DNA of 36,607 nt, from positions 1-36,607 of the forward strand of contig JAJDZX010000090.1 in NCBI GenBank assembly GCA_022824395.1, given 5' to 3'. The stretch is from Alphaproteobacteria bacterium (GTDB lineage Bacteria > Pseudomonadota > Alphaproteobacteria > TMED109). The stretch's first letter is position 1; each line of letters opens with the position of its first letter. The notes beneath the pieces were generated by a model, which worked only from the letters and a program-made list of their open reading frames with translations, ran no database searches and had not been told where the DNA came from. The position numbers and the translations under genes were made by a program. This document shows positions 7,971 through 16,784 of this stretch, in pieces.

Positions 7971-8390
7971 TCAGGCCCAGTCGGCGCTGGCGGTGGCTGG
8001 GCTCGCCGCCGCAGCTGGCGCCACCGGCTCTTCCATTTCGCGCCGGGCTCCCGACGAGAGCACGTTCACCATGCCCTGCGGCCCGCCGACGATGACCTCG
8101 GTCGCCTGCTTACGCGTGTCCTCACTGCCCGTGTACTCGCGGACGGTAAGGCGCCCTTCGACGAGCACGGCCGCGCCCTTCCGGACCAGGCGCTCGACCA
8201 CGTCGACCGTGCCGCCGAACACGATGATCCGGTGCCACTCCGTCCGCTCCTGCAGCTCCCCGTCGCGGTTCTTCCACCGTTCCGTGGTGGCCATGCTGAA
8301 CCGCGCGGCCCGGTCGCCGCCCGCGCTCGTGTGGAGTTCGGGATCGCGCCCGACGTGGCCGAGCAGTGTCACGCGGTTGACGTTCAGCAT
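7971..8390 (-). CDS. ssb: Single-stranded DNA-binding protein
   Basis: 139 residues with an N-terminal OB fold (MLNVNRVTLLGHVGRDPELH, then RFSMATTERW, EWHRIIVFG, LVRKGAAVLVEGRLTVREY). These are the standard SSB signatures. Many conjugative elements carry their own SSB to coat the transferred strand in the recipient. The C-terminus is ADWA rather than the acidic DDIPF tip that recruits host replication proteins, so partner docking is probably altered. The frame is open further upstream, but the ATG at 8390 gives the family N-terminus and has GGAG eight to eleven bases before it. First gene of the DNA-processing module. Confidence 0.93.
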   Translation of the reverse strand: MLNVNRVTLLGHVGRDPELHTSAGGDRAARFSMATTERWKNRDGELQERTEWHRIIVFGGTVDVVERLVRKGAAVLVEGRLTVREYTGSEDTRKQATEVIVGGPQGMVNVLSSGARREMEEPVAPAAAASPATASADWA

Positions 8391-8463
8391 GGGAGGTCTC
8401 CTTCGGTGTGGAGGGTGGTTCGGGCCGGGGCGACAGGCAGTGACGGCGCGGGAAGCGCAGAAG

Positions 8464-8500
8464 ATTCCCTTTTCGTGCTGCATGCGTATACTGCGGCGTC
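8464..8500 (+). promoter_or_regulatory. Candidate -10 box for the 8501 gene, possibly leaderless
   Basis: TATACT at 8487-8492 is one base off the TATAAT consensus and ends eight bases before the ATG at 8501, so the transcript would start at or within two bases of the start codon. No ribosome site precedes the ATG. The matching -35 region (about 8464-8469) is poor. The 110-bp gap also has to hold the ssb promoter on the other strand. Confidence 0.35.
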
Positions 8501-8857
8501 ATGCACACAGTACCGACAGCAAGAGATTCTTCCGGCACCACTGTCACCTGGGGTGAGCGTCTCTTCGTGTTCGCCGGGATCGGGGTCGCCGCGGCCGTCA
8601 CGGCGATCTCGCCGGCGCTCGGCGCGGGCCTGGAGCCCGTGGGCCTGGTCTGGTTCGTGGCGATCGTCTGGACGGTCCTCGCCAATCTCGCGCACGTGCT
8701 GTGGCGGGGCTTCCGTCTCGGCGACTGGTCGGCATTCCGCCGCTACGACCCGCCCGACAACAGCGAGCTGATCGACTGGAGCACGCAGACCGGCGAGTAC
8801 GCCTACGTGCGCATCGCCGAAGAGCACGATCGGCTGATGCGCGAGGACTACGCCTAG
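8501..8857 (+). CDS. Small two-helix membrane protein, opposite to the tra operon
   Basis: 118 residues. Two hydrophobic helices (about 20-40 and 46-66: LFVFAGIGVAAAVTAISPA and VGLVWFVAIVWTVLANLAHV), then a soluble charged tail of about 50 residues rich in Asp, Glu, Arg and Tyr (RYDPPDNSELIDW, EEHDRLMREDYA). I do not recognise the family. It is the only plus-strand gene between 2.3 and 26 kb, sitting between ssb (divergent) and traG (convergent, 8 bp between stops). Codon use is GC-rich like its neighbours. Entry exclusion, pilus or mating-pair roles are possible from location, but nothing in the sequence decides. The gene is likely real because of its good membrane topology and neat fit between neighbours. 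Confidence 0.7.
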   Translation: MHTVPTARDSSGTTVTWGERLFVFAGIGVAAAVTAISPALGAGLEPVGLVWFVAIVWTVLANLAHVLWRGFRLGDWSAFRRYDPPDNSELIDWSTQTGEYAYVRIAEEHDRLMREDYA

Positions 8858-8865
8858 GCGCCGCC

Positions 8866-11733
8866 TCACGGCGATCGCTCGCCACCGTCCGGCGCGGCGT
8901 TCCTGGCCGTGCCGTAGAGCTTCCCCGCCAGCCGGTCGCCGATGATCGGCACTCCCTCGGCCGCGTGCTCGGCGAACGGCCGCTCGACTTCACCCGCTGT
9001 CGCGCTGCGACCGGCGCGGATCGCATCCTCCGCCAGTTCCGTCCGCGTCGCGCGGACCGACCCGCGCTGCGCCATGTCGCGCTCGGCGGCGGCGCGGTGG
9101 GTCCCGGCCTTCGCCCCGACCTCGCCCGCTTCGGGCGCACCCGCCGCCGCGGCCCGGTCGCGGAGGCCTTCCGCCTGTCCCGCGTGCGCCGTCGCGATCC
9201 CGGCTGCATGCACCGAGCCGAACTCGTCGCGGCCCGCCTCGTACGCCGCCATTCCGCCGACGGACGCCGGGTCCGCCCCGGCCGGGTCCGGGAACCGCTC
9301 GGCGATGAACGCCGCCGCGTGCTCCCGAAGCGCCTCGGCGTCCTCCGGGGTCTGCGGCGAGGCGAGGCGCATGGCCCCGCCCGCCCCGATCGGCCGCCCG
9401 TCCACGCCCTCCCGCTCCGCCAGCCAGGCGAAGAAGGGCTGCGACAAGTCGCGCTCGATCGCCCGCGCGTCCGCGCGCACCGCCGCCGCCTGTTCGGACC
9501 ACTGCTCCGATTCGCCGTAGCTGAGCGCCGCGCGATCCTCGAAGCGCTGCATCCGGGTGAGGCTGGCGCCGAGGCTCTCTTCCAGGCTCGCGAGTTCGCT
9601 GTCGCCCGTCGAGGTCGAGTACCGCCTGGACGACTCGGCGACGCGGGACCAGAGGTCAGTGACCTGATGCTGGTCCGCGTAGTCCTGCATGCGGTTCCAG
9701 GACTCGCTCTCGATCGTCTGGCCCCGCCAGAGCGCCTTGCCGTCCGCCCCGAAACGGAGCAGCCGGGAAAACCCGCCGCCGATCGACGCCTCGCCGGTGA
9801 GCACGGCCGCCTGGTTCGTCGTGATCCCGCCGGCCTCCGCCAGCTTCTCGATATGGCTCGCGAGCTCCTGGGCCTGCGCACTCTCGCTCTCTGTCACGCC
9901 CCGCGCGTGCGCCGTGCCGACGCTCACGTCGTGCGAGTACCGCTCCACCATCTGCGTGGCATCCGTGGCCGCGGCCGTCCGCGCCGTCGCCGCCTGCACG
10001 TCCCAGTTGCGCCCCAGCGAGTGCGCCTCGGCGGCGCGCTCCTCGTGCGAGACCGCGAGCGATTCCGACAGGCGCACCCCCGCCGCCGGCACCCGGCTGG
10101 TCGCACTCCCCATGTCCGCGACCGCGGTGCCGTCCGGCGTCACCGTGAAGGCGGCACCCGCCGGGGCATAGCCCGTGTACCGATCCGTGTCGACGTGCAT
10201 CGAGGTCCGGAGCTGGCGGCCCTCCTGGCTCGCGAAGCGGTGCGTGTCCCACTGCGTGTTGGCGAGCGAGAGGTTGCCGGTCGTGCCCTCGTGCGCCGCC
10301 GACGTCGCCGCGTCCTGGCCGACCGCGAGCACCGAGGTCGCGAGCACCGTGGCCTTCGAGAGCCCGTACGCCAGCGCCGCCGCCAGGAACGGGATCGACA
10401 TCGAGAGATACCCCGACATCACCGCGACGTCGGCCGCGACCGCCCGGATGCCGGCCTGGGCCACCAGCGAGATGCCGACGTCGCCGTTCGGCATGACGGC
10501 GGCCGCCTGCATCCGCTCGGCCGCCTCGCCCATCGAGATGCGGTGGAGCACGGCGTAGAGCGGCCCCCACGACTGCAGCCAGATCAGCCCCGTCACGTAC
10601 GACTTGAAGATCGGCAACCCGGCGGGCGTCAGCATCAGGAGCACCGCCAGCGGGAAGGCGCCGACGTAGAGACACTCGAACACGATGCGCAAAAGCGGCA
10701 CCCAGGTCTCGGCCTGCCGCCCGATCGCCCGGTACGCCGCGGCGGTCTGGGCCTCGGCGCGGGCCTCGGTGTAGGTCTGGAGGGCGGCAGCGTTGCCGGC
10801 TTCGGCCGCCCACTGCTCGCCGGCGTCGTGCACGGCATTCAGCACCATCTGCTGGCGAAGGATCTCGGCGGCCGAGCGCGACGCGCCGATCAGGAAGTCG
10901 TGGGCGGCGGGGAGCGCCGCCAGCAGCTCGGCGCGCGCCAGCGCCTGGGTCCTCGCGTCCGGGAAGATGCGCCGCCCGAACAGCGTGCCAGCGCGCGCAA
11001 TCTCGGCCGCCCACGCGGTGTTGAGCCGCCCGGCGCCGTCCCGGCAGGTGACGATCTCCTTGTCGACGGGCGTGGCCCCGGTGGCGCCCGCGGGCTGGCG
11101 CGTCGCGAACTCGAACATGCGCGCGGGCGACGCCCCCGCCGACGGCGTGCCCCCGGCCGTGACCAGGCGCCAGATGTCGGTGCTCTCGCGGAGATCGTCG
11201 GCCGAGATGTGGCCCAAGAGCAGCGCGTGGAAGACGCACTGGCGGGTGAAGTTCCGAAGGTTCCGGGCGAAGACCGCGTCGGTGACCTCGAGGCGGGTCG
11301 CGGTGGCGGCGAGCCTGGCCCCGAAGATCAACCCGTGCCGGCGGTACTGGAGGTCGTTCGGGAGGGTGAACGCCTGCTCGGTGAGGCGCGTGAGGCCGTC
11401 GCCGACTTGGCTCGTGATCGACGCGAACAGCGCGAGGCCGATCGGCACGTTGGCGACGACGGCGGGGGCGAGTGCCGGGTCCAGCCGGTCGACCACGCGC
11501 ACCGTCGCCTTCGGCACGATCATCGCGCCCCAGACGGTGACGAAGAGGAGGATCCACTTCCCGTTGTCGCGCCAGCTCCCGCCGAAGGCGGTGCGGAAGA
11601 CGATCCAGGCGACGCCGCCCGCGCCCGCGAGCTGGGCCAGCGTCACGTACGCGCCGCCCGACGTGATCGCGGCGACCGCGTTCAGCAGGTCGACCAGGTA
11701 GGGCCCGCCGCCGAGGGTGAAGAGCTCGTACAT
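8866..11733 (-). CDS. traG: TraG mating-pair stabilisation and pilus assembly protein
   Basis: 955 residues, close to F TraG (938). The N-terminal half is an integral inner-membrane protein with several hydrophobic helices (about 23-75, 85-130 and 330-480), starting MYELFTLGGGPYLVDLLNAV, the usual TraG-N beginning. The C-terminal 450 residues are a long periplasmic region rich in Ala, Glu, Arg and Ser with helical heptads. In F the N-terminus works in pilus assembly and the C-terminus in mating-pair stabilisation and recognition of the exclusion protein. Last gene of the secretion operon, 14 bp after traH. No TraS-like exclusion gene is recognisable next to it, though the small membrane protein at 8501 occupies a similar place. 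Confidence 0.9.
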   Translation of the reverse strand: MYELFTLGGGPYLVDLLNAVAAITSGGAYVTLAQLAGAGGVAWIVFRTAFGGSWRDNGKWILLFVTVWGAMIVPKATVRVVDRLDPALAPAVVANVPIGLALFASITSQVGDGLTRLTEQAFTLPNDLQYRRHGLIFGARLAATATRLEVTDAVFARNLRNFTRQCVFHALLLGHISADDLRESTDIWRLVTAGGTPSAGASPARMFEFATRQPAGATGATPVDKEIVTCRDGAGRLNTAWAAEIARAGTLFGRRIFPDARTQALARAELLAALPAAHDFLIGASRSAAEILRQQMVLNAVHDAGEQWAAEAGNAAALQTYTEARAEAQTAAAYRAIGRQAETWVPLLRIVFECLYVGAFPLAVLLMLTPAGLPIFKSYVTGLIWLQSWGPLYAVLHRISMGEAAERMQAAAVMPNGDVGISLVAQAGIRAVAADVAVMSGYLSMSIPFLAAALAYGLSKATVLATSVLAVGQDAATSAAHEGTTGNLSLANTQWDTHRFASQEGRQLRTSMHVDTDRYTGYAPAGAAFTVTPDGTAVADMGSATSRVPAAGVRLSESLAVSHEERAAEAHSLGRNWDVQAATARTAAATDATQMVERYSHDVSVGTAHARGVTESESAQAQELASHIEKLAEAGGITTNQAAVLTGEASIGGGFSRLLRFGADGKALWRGQTIESESWNRMQDYADQHQVTDLWSRVAESSRRYSTSTGDSELASLEESLGASLTRMQRFEDRAALSYGESEQWSEQAAAVRADARAIERDLSQPFFAWLAEREGVDGRPIGAGGAMRLASPQTPEDAEALREHAAAFIAERFPDPAGADPASVGGMAAYEAGRDEFGSVHAAGIATAHAGQAEGLRDRAAAAGAPEAGEVGAKAGTHRAAAERDMAQRGSVRATRTELAEDAIRAGRSATAGEVERPFAEHAAEGVPIIGDRLAGKLYGTARNAAPDGGERSP

Positions 11734-11747
11734 CTATGGGTACGGCG

Positions 11748-13181
11748 TCAGCGCGACCCGGCACCGGCGCCGCCGCGGGCGAACGCGAGGGCGGCCCGGA
11801 GGTCGGCCGAGAGCGCGCCCGCAAGCTCGGTCTCGATGAGCCTGAGCTTCTCCACGACGGCGAGCGCCGTGTTGAAGCGCTCGAGGCCCTCGTGGCGGTG
11901 GCGGGCGAGCGCGGTGCGGTTGGCGCGGAGCCCCTCGCGCCAGCGCGCGAGCTGCTCGCCGTCGGCGATGTCGAGCGTCCCGGCCCTCTCCTCGACCGTG
12001 CGGTGGAGGTCGGCGATCCAGACCTGGAGGAGGTCGAGCGCCACGGCCTCGGCGAGCGCGTCGATCTCCTGGTCGACGACGGCGCCGCGGTAGGCCGCCG
12101 CCGTGTTGGCGACCCGGTAGACGGGGAGCGTCGTGAGGTTCACGAGGCCGAGCGCCGCTGCCGGCGGCGCGGTGTCGTTGCGCACGGCCGTGACCAGGTC
12201 GCGGAGCAGCGCCGCCACGCGCGCGCGGAACCCCTGGTCGGCCGGCACCGTGACGCTCCCCAGCGTCGGGTTGAGGCAGCGGGCCGTCGTGTCGCACGTG
12301 TACACCGGGAGCGCGCCGCCGCCCTCCATCAGAACCTCCGTCACCCGGCGGTCGAGCGCGAGCGGCTCCAGGACCCGGACGCGCGGGCCCGACGTGTCGG
12401 CATCCGCCGTGGGCGCCGTCACGATCACCGTGCCCGAGACCGACATGGCGAACTCGGCGAGCCGCGTGTCGGCCGACAGGAACGACGACGCCAGCACCGC
12501 CTTCCACGCGTAGTTGACGTTGACGGGGACCTGTTCGGCCATCTCGCCCGAGGCGGCGGCCAGGGTGGAGTGACGCTGGCCGTCGGCGCCGCACCCGTGC
12601 CGCGCGGCGGCATAGTCGGTGAAGATCCCCTGCGACGTGCCGATGGCGGCGCAGATCGCGGCCGACGCCCGGTCGTTCCTCGACCAGACGGCGCCCACGA
12701 GCGCCTGCGCAGTCTCGCAGGAATTGACGTTCCGGTTGTTCGCCCACTGGGCAAGTGCCCGAAGCTTCGACATCGTCTCGGCGATGACGGGCGAGATGGT
12801 CTCCAGCGCGAGCTCGAACGCGAACCCCGCAGCGTTCTGGGCAATAGCGCGCGCGAAGGCGACCAGCTGGTCCGAATCGATGAAGGAGAACGCGCCCGCG
12901 AACGCGTCGATGCCGCCGCACCCCGCCCGGAAGCTCGGAAGGTTGACCGTCGCGATCTGCTCCGAGCGCACCGGCGAGCGGAGGTAGAGGTTGCCGAGCG
13001 TCCAGTGGCCCGACGCCTGCCCTTCGAAGGCCGTCGGGCCCGTGGTGTTGACCGCGGCCCCCTGCCAGAAGCGGTTCATCTCCGAGAGCACGTCGGCATG
13101 CGCGGGCGCGGCCAACAGCAACCCGGCGGCCGCCAGCGCCGGCAACCGGCGCGTCCTTCGCCGGGCCGAATCAGTAGTCAC
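11748..13181 (-). CDS. traH: TraH conjugative pilus assembly protein
   Basis: 477 residues with a signal peptide cleaved near residue 29 (LAAAGLLLAAPAHA). Conserved TraH regions are visible: the N-terminal SEMNRFWQGAAVNTTGP segment, FRAGCGGIDAFAGAFSFID, and NVNSCETAQALVGAVW. It is a periplasmic protein that, with TraF, TraU, TraW and TrbC, supports pilus extension and retraction at the outer membrane. The ATG at 13181 overlaps the traF stop by 11 bp. Four or more cysteines suggest disulfides, served by the TraF/TrbC-type thioredoxin folds encoded upstream. Confidence 0.93.
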   Translation of the reverse strand: MTTDSARRRTRRLPALAAAGLLLAAPAHADVLSEMNRFWQGAAVNTTGPTAFEGQASGHWTLGNLYLRSPVRSEQIATVNLPSFRAGCGGIDAFAGAFSFIDSDQLVAFARAIAQNAAGFAFELALETISPVIAETMSKLRALAQWANNRNVNSCETAQALVGAVWSRNDRASAAICAAIGTSQGIFTDYAAARHGCGADGQRHSTLAAASGEMAEQVPVNVNYAWKAVLASSFLSADTRLAEFAMSVSGTVIVTAPTADADTSGPRVRVLEPLALDRRVTEVLMEGGGALPVYTCDTTARCLNPTLGSVTVPADQGFRARVAALLRDLVTAVRNDTAPPAAALGLVNLTTLPVYRVANTAAAYRGAVVDQEIDALAEAVALDLLQVWIADLHRTVEERAGTLDIADGEQLARWREGLRANRTALARHRHEGLERFNTALAVVEKLRLIETELAGALSADLRAALAFARGGAGAGSR

Positions 13182-13980
13182 GACCGACCTCCAGTGCGGT
13201 CAGTGCGAAGATCCGCTCGGCGAGCTGGTCCTCGGCGAGGACGCCGAACCCCACGGGCAATACCTGCTGCGTGGCCGCGTCGAACAGCACGATCGCCGGC
13301 AGGGGCGAGCCTGCGAGGCCGAGGCTCGCGGCCCGGCCATCATCTGGCACTGCCTCCGGCCAGCCTTCGAGCGCTTCGCCGGTCATCGAAACCGCGAGTA
13401 CGTCGAGGCCGTGGCGGAGTGCAAACGCGCGGAGCAGCGGGCCGAACACCCGGCAGCCGGCGCAGGCGGGATCGCCCAGGTAGATGAGCCCGTAGTGCTC
13501 GCCCAACGCGGCAAGCGCCGCGTCCCGGGCGGCACGGCGTTCGTCAGACCAGAGCTGTTTCGCCAGGGCGCCGACCGGGCGCCGGAGCGTGTAGTCGAGG
13601 GCCGGCGTCGCCCAGACGGTGCGCCGGAAGGTGTCCGAAAAGGCGGCCGACCGCTGCAGCGCCGCCTGCTGGAGGCGGAGGTATGCGCTAACGTGCGCCG
13701 GCGACGGCTCGAGGATCGCCGTGGCGCGCGCCTCCTCGAGTTCGCGGCGCATCTCCAGGATGCGTGCGTGCGCGGACGGCGGCGCCACCTCCGGCGGGAT
13801 CTGGGAAGGAGGCTCGTCCGGAGCGTCGTCCCGGTCGCAGTAGAAGTGCCAGCCAAGCGAAGGGTCCGAGCCCTCGTCGCCGCACCAGGCGCGCCATTCG
13901 CCCGCACCGGCCGGCGCCACGGGGACCAGGAGCGCCAGCGCGCACAGCGCCATGCTGGTCCATTGCACGCCCGGCCGCAT
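13171..13980 (-). CDS. traF: TraF conjugal transfer protein, thioredoxin-like
   Basis: 269 residues. Signal peptide ends near residue 26 (VPVAPAGA). A WHFYCDRDD segment and a long helical region come first, then a thioredoxin fold (LIYLGDPACAGCRVFGPLL) with an intact CAGC redox motif; F TraF lost this motif and F carries the separate oxidoreductase TrbB instead. No trbB is present here, so this protein may do both jobs. Periplasmic; needed for pilus assembly. Start: the ATG at 13980 gives a signal peptide; the open frame to 14121 would bury it. It starts one base after the traN stop. Not the same as the S26 peptidase at 17428, also called TraF in some systems. Confidence 0.9.
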   Translation of the reverse strand: MRPGVQWTSMALCALALLVPVAPAGAGEWRAWCGDEGSDPSLGWHFYCDRDDAPDEPPSQIPPEVAPPSAHARILEMRRELEEARATAILEPSPAHVSAYLRLQQAALQRSAAFSDTFRRTVWATPALDYTLRRPVGALAKQLWSDERRAARDAALAALGEHYGLIYLGDPACAGCRVFGPLLRAFALRHGLDVLAVSMTGEALEGWPEAVPDDGRAASLGLAGSPLPAIVLFDAATQQVLPVGFGVLAEDQLAERIFALTALEVGRDY

Positions 13981-13981
13981 C

Positions 13982-15052
13982 TCAGTCGCCCCGGTCGTAG
14001 AACGCACGGACTCGGTCCCGCATGAGGGTCTGCGTGCCGCCCGTGTCCGGGAGCGAGACCGAGGGCGCCCGCCCGTCGTCGAGCAGGTCGGCGGTGAACT
14101 CGCCGAGGTCCAGCGCGTCAAAGTCGATGCCCTCGATTTCGGCGACGGTGAGGCCGCGGCAGCTCCCCCAGCCGATGCCGAGCTGGACCCGCCCCTGCTC
14201 CTGGAAGATCCGCCCGAGCTTCGAGCCGAACACGCACCAGCGCCGCTCGCGGGTGACGCAGATCCCGAGGATGCGCCGCGCGCAGAACTCGCCGAGGTAG
14301 CGGGTGTTGCCGTCGTGGCGCTCCTGGGCGAGCTCGCGCTCCGCGCGGCTGCAGTTGCCCAGTCCCACCAGCAACCCGGAGTTCGTGCAGCAGTTGGCGA
14401 GCCCGCCGAAACGGATCTTGCACGCCCGGCGATCGCCGGTGAAGAATCGAAGGTTGCTCCGGTCGAATTCCTCGCCGCCGAGCTCCATCACCATGTTGAG
14501 CTTCGTCGCGGCATCCACGAAGCCGTCGCTCGCCTCCGGGCGCACGGTCTCGCAGTCCGCCCCGACGCAGTAGCGGACGGACCCGCAGGCGCCGCCCGAC
14601 TGCGCGTCCTGCAGCCCGGCGCCACAGTCCTGGACGCTCCCCGACGCCAAGCCATCGGCCCCGTGCGCAGCTGCCTGCGGCGTGGCCGCGACCCCCTCGG
14701 CGCGGACGACGGCGGGATCGGAGGCCGGCACCTCGGCAGCCGGGCGCCGGGTCGCGCCCTCGATCACCGCGCGCCCGGCCTCGCCGCCGGGATCGGCCGG
14801 ATCGGCGAGCCGAGCATTGGCTGCGGACGGCATGCCGTCCGCCGTGAGCCGGCGTTCGGGGAGGTCTGTTCCCGCGTAGCCCGGCACCTCGTCGGCGCTC
14901 GCGGCGTTGCGCGCCACCTCGCCCGCGGCCTGCAGCCCCGCCTGCCCGATGGCGCGGGCCGCCGCCTTCGGGTCCTCGGCCAGCGCCGTCCCTGTCGTGC
15001 CCGCTGCCATTGCCAGCACGGCCACGCCCGCGCCGATCCACCGTTTCGTCAT
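13982..15052 (-). CDS. traN: TraN-like outer-membrane adhesin, short form
   Basis: 356 residues against about 600 in F TraN. Signal peptide ends near residue 25 (GTTGTALA). An Ala/Asp-rich stretch without recognisable structure (about 26-135) precedes a cysteine-rich C-terminal half with the typical TraN pattern: KIRFGGLANCCTNSGLLVGL, YLGEFCARRILGICVTRERR, WCVFGSKLGRIFQEQGR and GIGWGSCRGLT. TraN stabilises the mating pair by contacting a recipient outer-membrane protein; the variable part decides which. The receptor-binding tip therefore appears reduced or replaced. Overlaps the trbC stop by four bases (ATGA). Confidence 0.85.
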   Translation of the reverse strand: MTKRWIGAGVAVLAMAAGTTGTALAEDPKAAARAIGQAGLQAAGEVARNAASADEVPGYAGTDLPERRLTADGMPSAANARLADPADPGGEAGRAVIEGATRRPAAEVPASDPAVVRAEGVAATPQAAAHGADGLASGSVQDCGAGLQDAQSGGACGSVRYCVGADCETVRPEASDGFVDAATKLNMVMELGGEEFDRSNLRFFTGDRRACKIRFGGLANCCTNSGLLVGLGNCSRAERELAQERHDGNTRYLGEFCARRILGICVTRERRWCVFGSKLGRIFQEQGRVQLGIGWGSCRGLTVAEIEGIDFDALDLGEFTADLLDDGRAPSVSLPDTGGTQTLMRDRVRAFYDRGD

Positions 15053-15768
15053 CGTCCACTCCCCCTGAGTGTTGCCAGGTGCCGTCGCGCGACCGCGCGT
15101 CCCTCGCTGCCTTCCGCTGCGACGGCCTCGAGCGCCGCGGCCAGCGAGAGGTTTCCGGCGACGACATCGAAGGGGGGCGGCGCGTCGTCCGCGCAGCCGC
15201 GGCTCCGGCAGGGCGGCACGCCGCCCGGCACGACGACGACGGCGGGCACCCGCGCGATCCCGAACAGGCGGAACAATCTGGGATCAATCGCGACGCCAAC
15301 CTTCGCGTCCCCGAGGCGGATCCTGATCCGCCGCGCCGTCGCCGGGAGGCTCCCCGCGGCCACGCCGCCGAGCACCAGCGGCGCCCCGATCCGGGCCGCA
15401 GCCCGCGCCGCCGCGCGCCAGCTCGCAGCCGGCACGGCGAGGCTCGTGAAGAGGAGCACCTCGGCGGTTGGCGCATGGTTCGCTACGTCCGTTCCTAATT
15501 GGCCTCGGAACACCGGCGCGGGCGTGACGGCGTCGTCTGATGCGGGCCCGGCTTCCCTGGCCGCGCGCTCCAGCGCCCGTTCGATTACCGCACGCGACCA
15601 AGCATCAAGAGGTCCGGCCTCAGCGCCGGCGGAGAGTTCCTCGGCGAGCTGTCGCGCCAGGTCCGCGTGGCCGGATTGCGCTTCCTCCGCAACGGCCGGG
15701 GCAGGGGATGCCAGGGCGCCGGCGAGGAGCGCCATCCCGACGCGGAGCGAGGCGTTCATGGCGGGCAT
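15049..15768 (-). CDS. trbC: TrbC type-F conjugative transfer protein
   Basis: 239 residues with a signal peptide (VGMALLAGALASPAPAVA). The second half is a thioredoxin-like fold lacking the redox cysteines: EVLLFTSLAVPAASWRAAAR is the strand-helix start of the TrbC domain, and RLFRLFGIARVPAVVVVPGG carries the cis-proline loop. In F, TrbC is a periplasmic partner of TraW (fused in some systems) needed for pilus assembly. Start chosen at the ATG at 15768; another ATG three codons later is equally possible and neither has a clear ribosome site, consistent with coupling to traU, whose stop is 14 bp upstream. Confidence 0.88.
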   Translation of the reverse strand: MPAMNASLRVGMALLAGALASPAPAVAEEAQSGHADLARQLAEELSAGAEAGPLDAWSRAVIERALERAAREAGPASDDAVTPAPVFRGQLGTDVANHAPTAEVLLFTSLAVPAASWRAAARAAARIGAPLVLGGVAAGSLPATARRIRIRLGDAKVGVAIDPRLFRLFGIARVPAVVVVPGGVPPCRSRGCADDAPPPFDVVAGNLSLAAALEAVAAEGSEGRAVARRHLATLRGSGR

Positions 15769-15782
15769 GCGGAGCGCGGAGA

Positions 15783-16784
15783 TCACAGGAGGCAGCAGTT
15801 GCGCTTCCGCCAAAGCAGATAGCCGAAGTTCTCGCCGGCCACGGGAAGCTCCCGAAGCGTCTCCCAGAGCACCGAGGACCTGCCGGTCGGGTTGCAGCCC
15901 GTGAGCGGCGACGTCGCCGGAACCGGCTGGGTCATCTGCCAGCGGTACTGCGACTTCCGCATCACCGGCATCGGGTACCGGCCGCAGAGCGCGCCCGAGC
16001 CGACAGTCCCCCAGGCGAGACCGGCGCGGTGCAGCCGGTAGAGGAGGCGCTGGCCGGCGAGCAGCGACGCCTGCACCCCGCCGACATGCGCCGCGACGTT
16101 CCCGGTCAGCGGGTACATCCCGCCTTGGCACCCCGCGCACCAGAAGAGCGGGTCGAGCGGCAGCCCGGCCAAGGAGGCCGTGCAGTCGGCCGCGCAGGCG
16201 GCCTGCGCGGGGAGGTTGGCGAAGAGCGCCGCCTCGGGGTTCAGCAGGAACGAGAGTTCGTCATCGAGCCAAGCGGGGTCGAGTTCCGACGTCCACGCGA
16301 TGTCGATCCCGCCGGCCTCGAGACAGCCGAGGTCGAGGAGCGCCCCGATCCACGAGAGGAGCGGGTACATGTAGAGGTGCGCGTGCCAGACGGAGCCCGC
16401 CGCGCCGTCGCCGCCCGAGGAGCCGGTGCGTCCGCGCGCGGCGTGGAAGCCGGGATTTATCGAGAGGCCGCCCAGGTTCGGGAAGCACCAGGGGGTGCGC
16501 GTCACGTCGACGAGCCGGGCGGGCTCCCAGACGCCGACGGAGAGCCCGATGCGCGGGATCGGCGAACCACAGAGGCAGATCGGGGACGAGGGATTGGGCG
16601 TGTCGGGGGCGCCGGAGGCATTCCCCATGCTGATCGGGCCGATCGAGATCGGAAACAGGCACTCCCAGCAGACGTCCGCGATCGGGTTCACGAAGCGGCC
16701 GGTGCAGGTCTGGGCGGTGACGTCGCCAACCGAAACGGCAAGTGCCAGAACCAGGCCCGCGAGGCCGACCGCGCAACGCCTCAT
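15783..16784 (-). CDS. traU: TraU conjugal transfer protein
   Basis: 333 residues, matching F TraU in length (330). Signal peptide ends near residue 24 (AVSVGDVTA). Very cysteine-rich with the family landmarks TCTGRFVNPIADVCWECLFP, SPICLCGSPIPRIGLSVGVW and RTPWCFPNLGG, and conserved tryptophans through MYPLLSWIGALLD. Periplasmic; in F it is needed more for DNA transfer than for pilus formation. Overlaps traW by four bases. Disulfide formation probably relies on the CAGC protein encoded at 13171. Confidence 0.95.
   Translation of the reverse strand: MRRCAVGLAGLVLALAVSVGDVTAQTCTGRFVNPIADVCWECLFPISIGPISMGNASGAPDTPNPSSPICLCGSPIPRIGLSVGVWEPARLVDVTRTPWCFPNLGGLSINPGFHAARGRTGSSGGDGAAGSVWHAHLYMYPLLSWIGALLDLGCLEAGGIDIAWTSELDPAWLDDELSFLLNPEAALFANLPAQAACAADCTASLAGLPLDPLFWCAGCQGGMYPLTGNVAAHVGGVQASLLAGQRLLYRLHRAGLAWGTVGSGALCGRYPMPVMRKSQYRWQMTQPVPATSPLTGCNPTGRSSVLWETLRELPVAGENFGYLLWRKRNCCLL

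Noticed and set aside
8701..12093. Plus-strand open frame of 1130 codons opposite traG and traH
   Set aside because: Same effect: a GC-driven mirror of real genes, starting inside the 8501 gene and lacking any recognisable motif.
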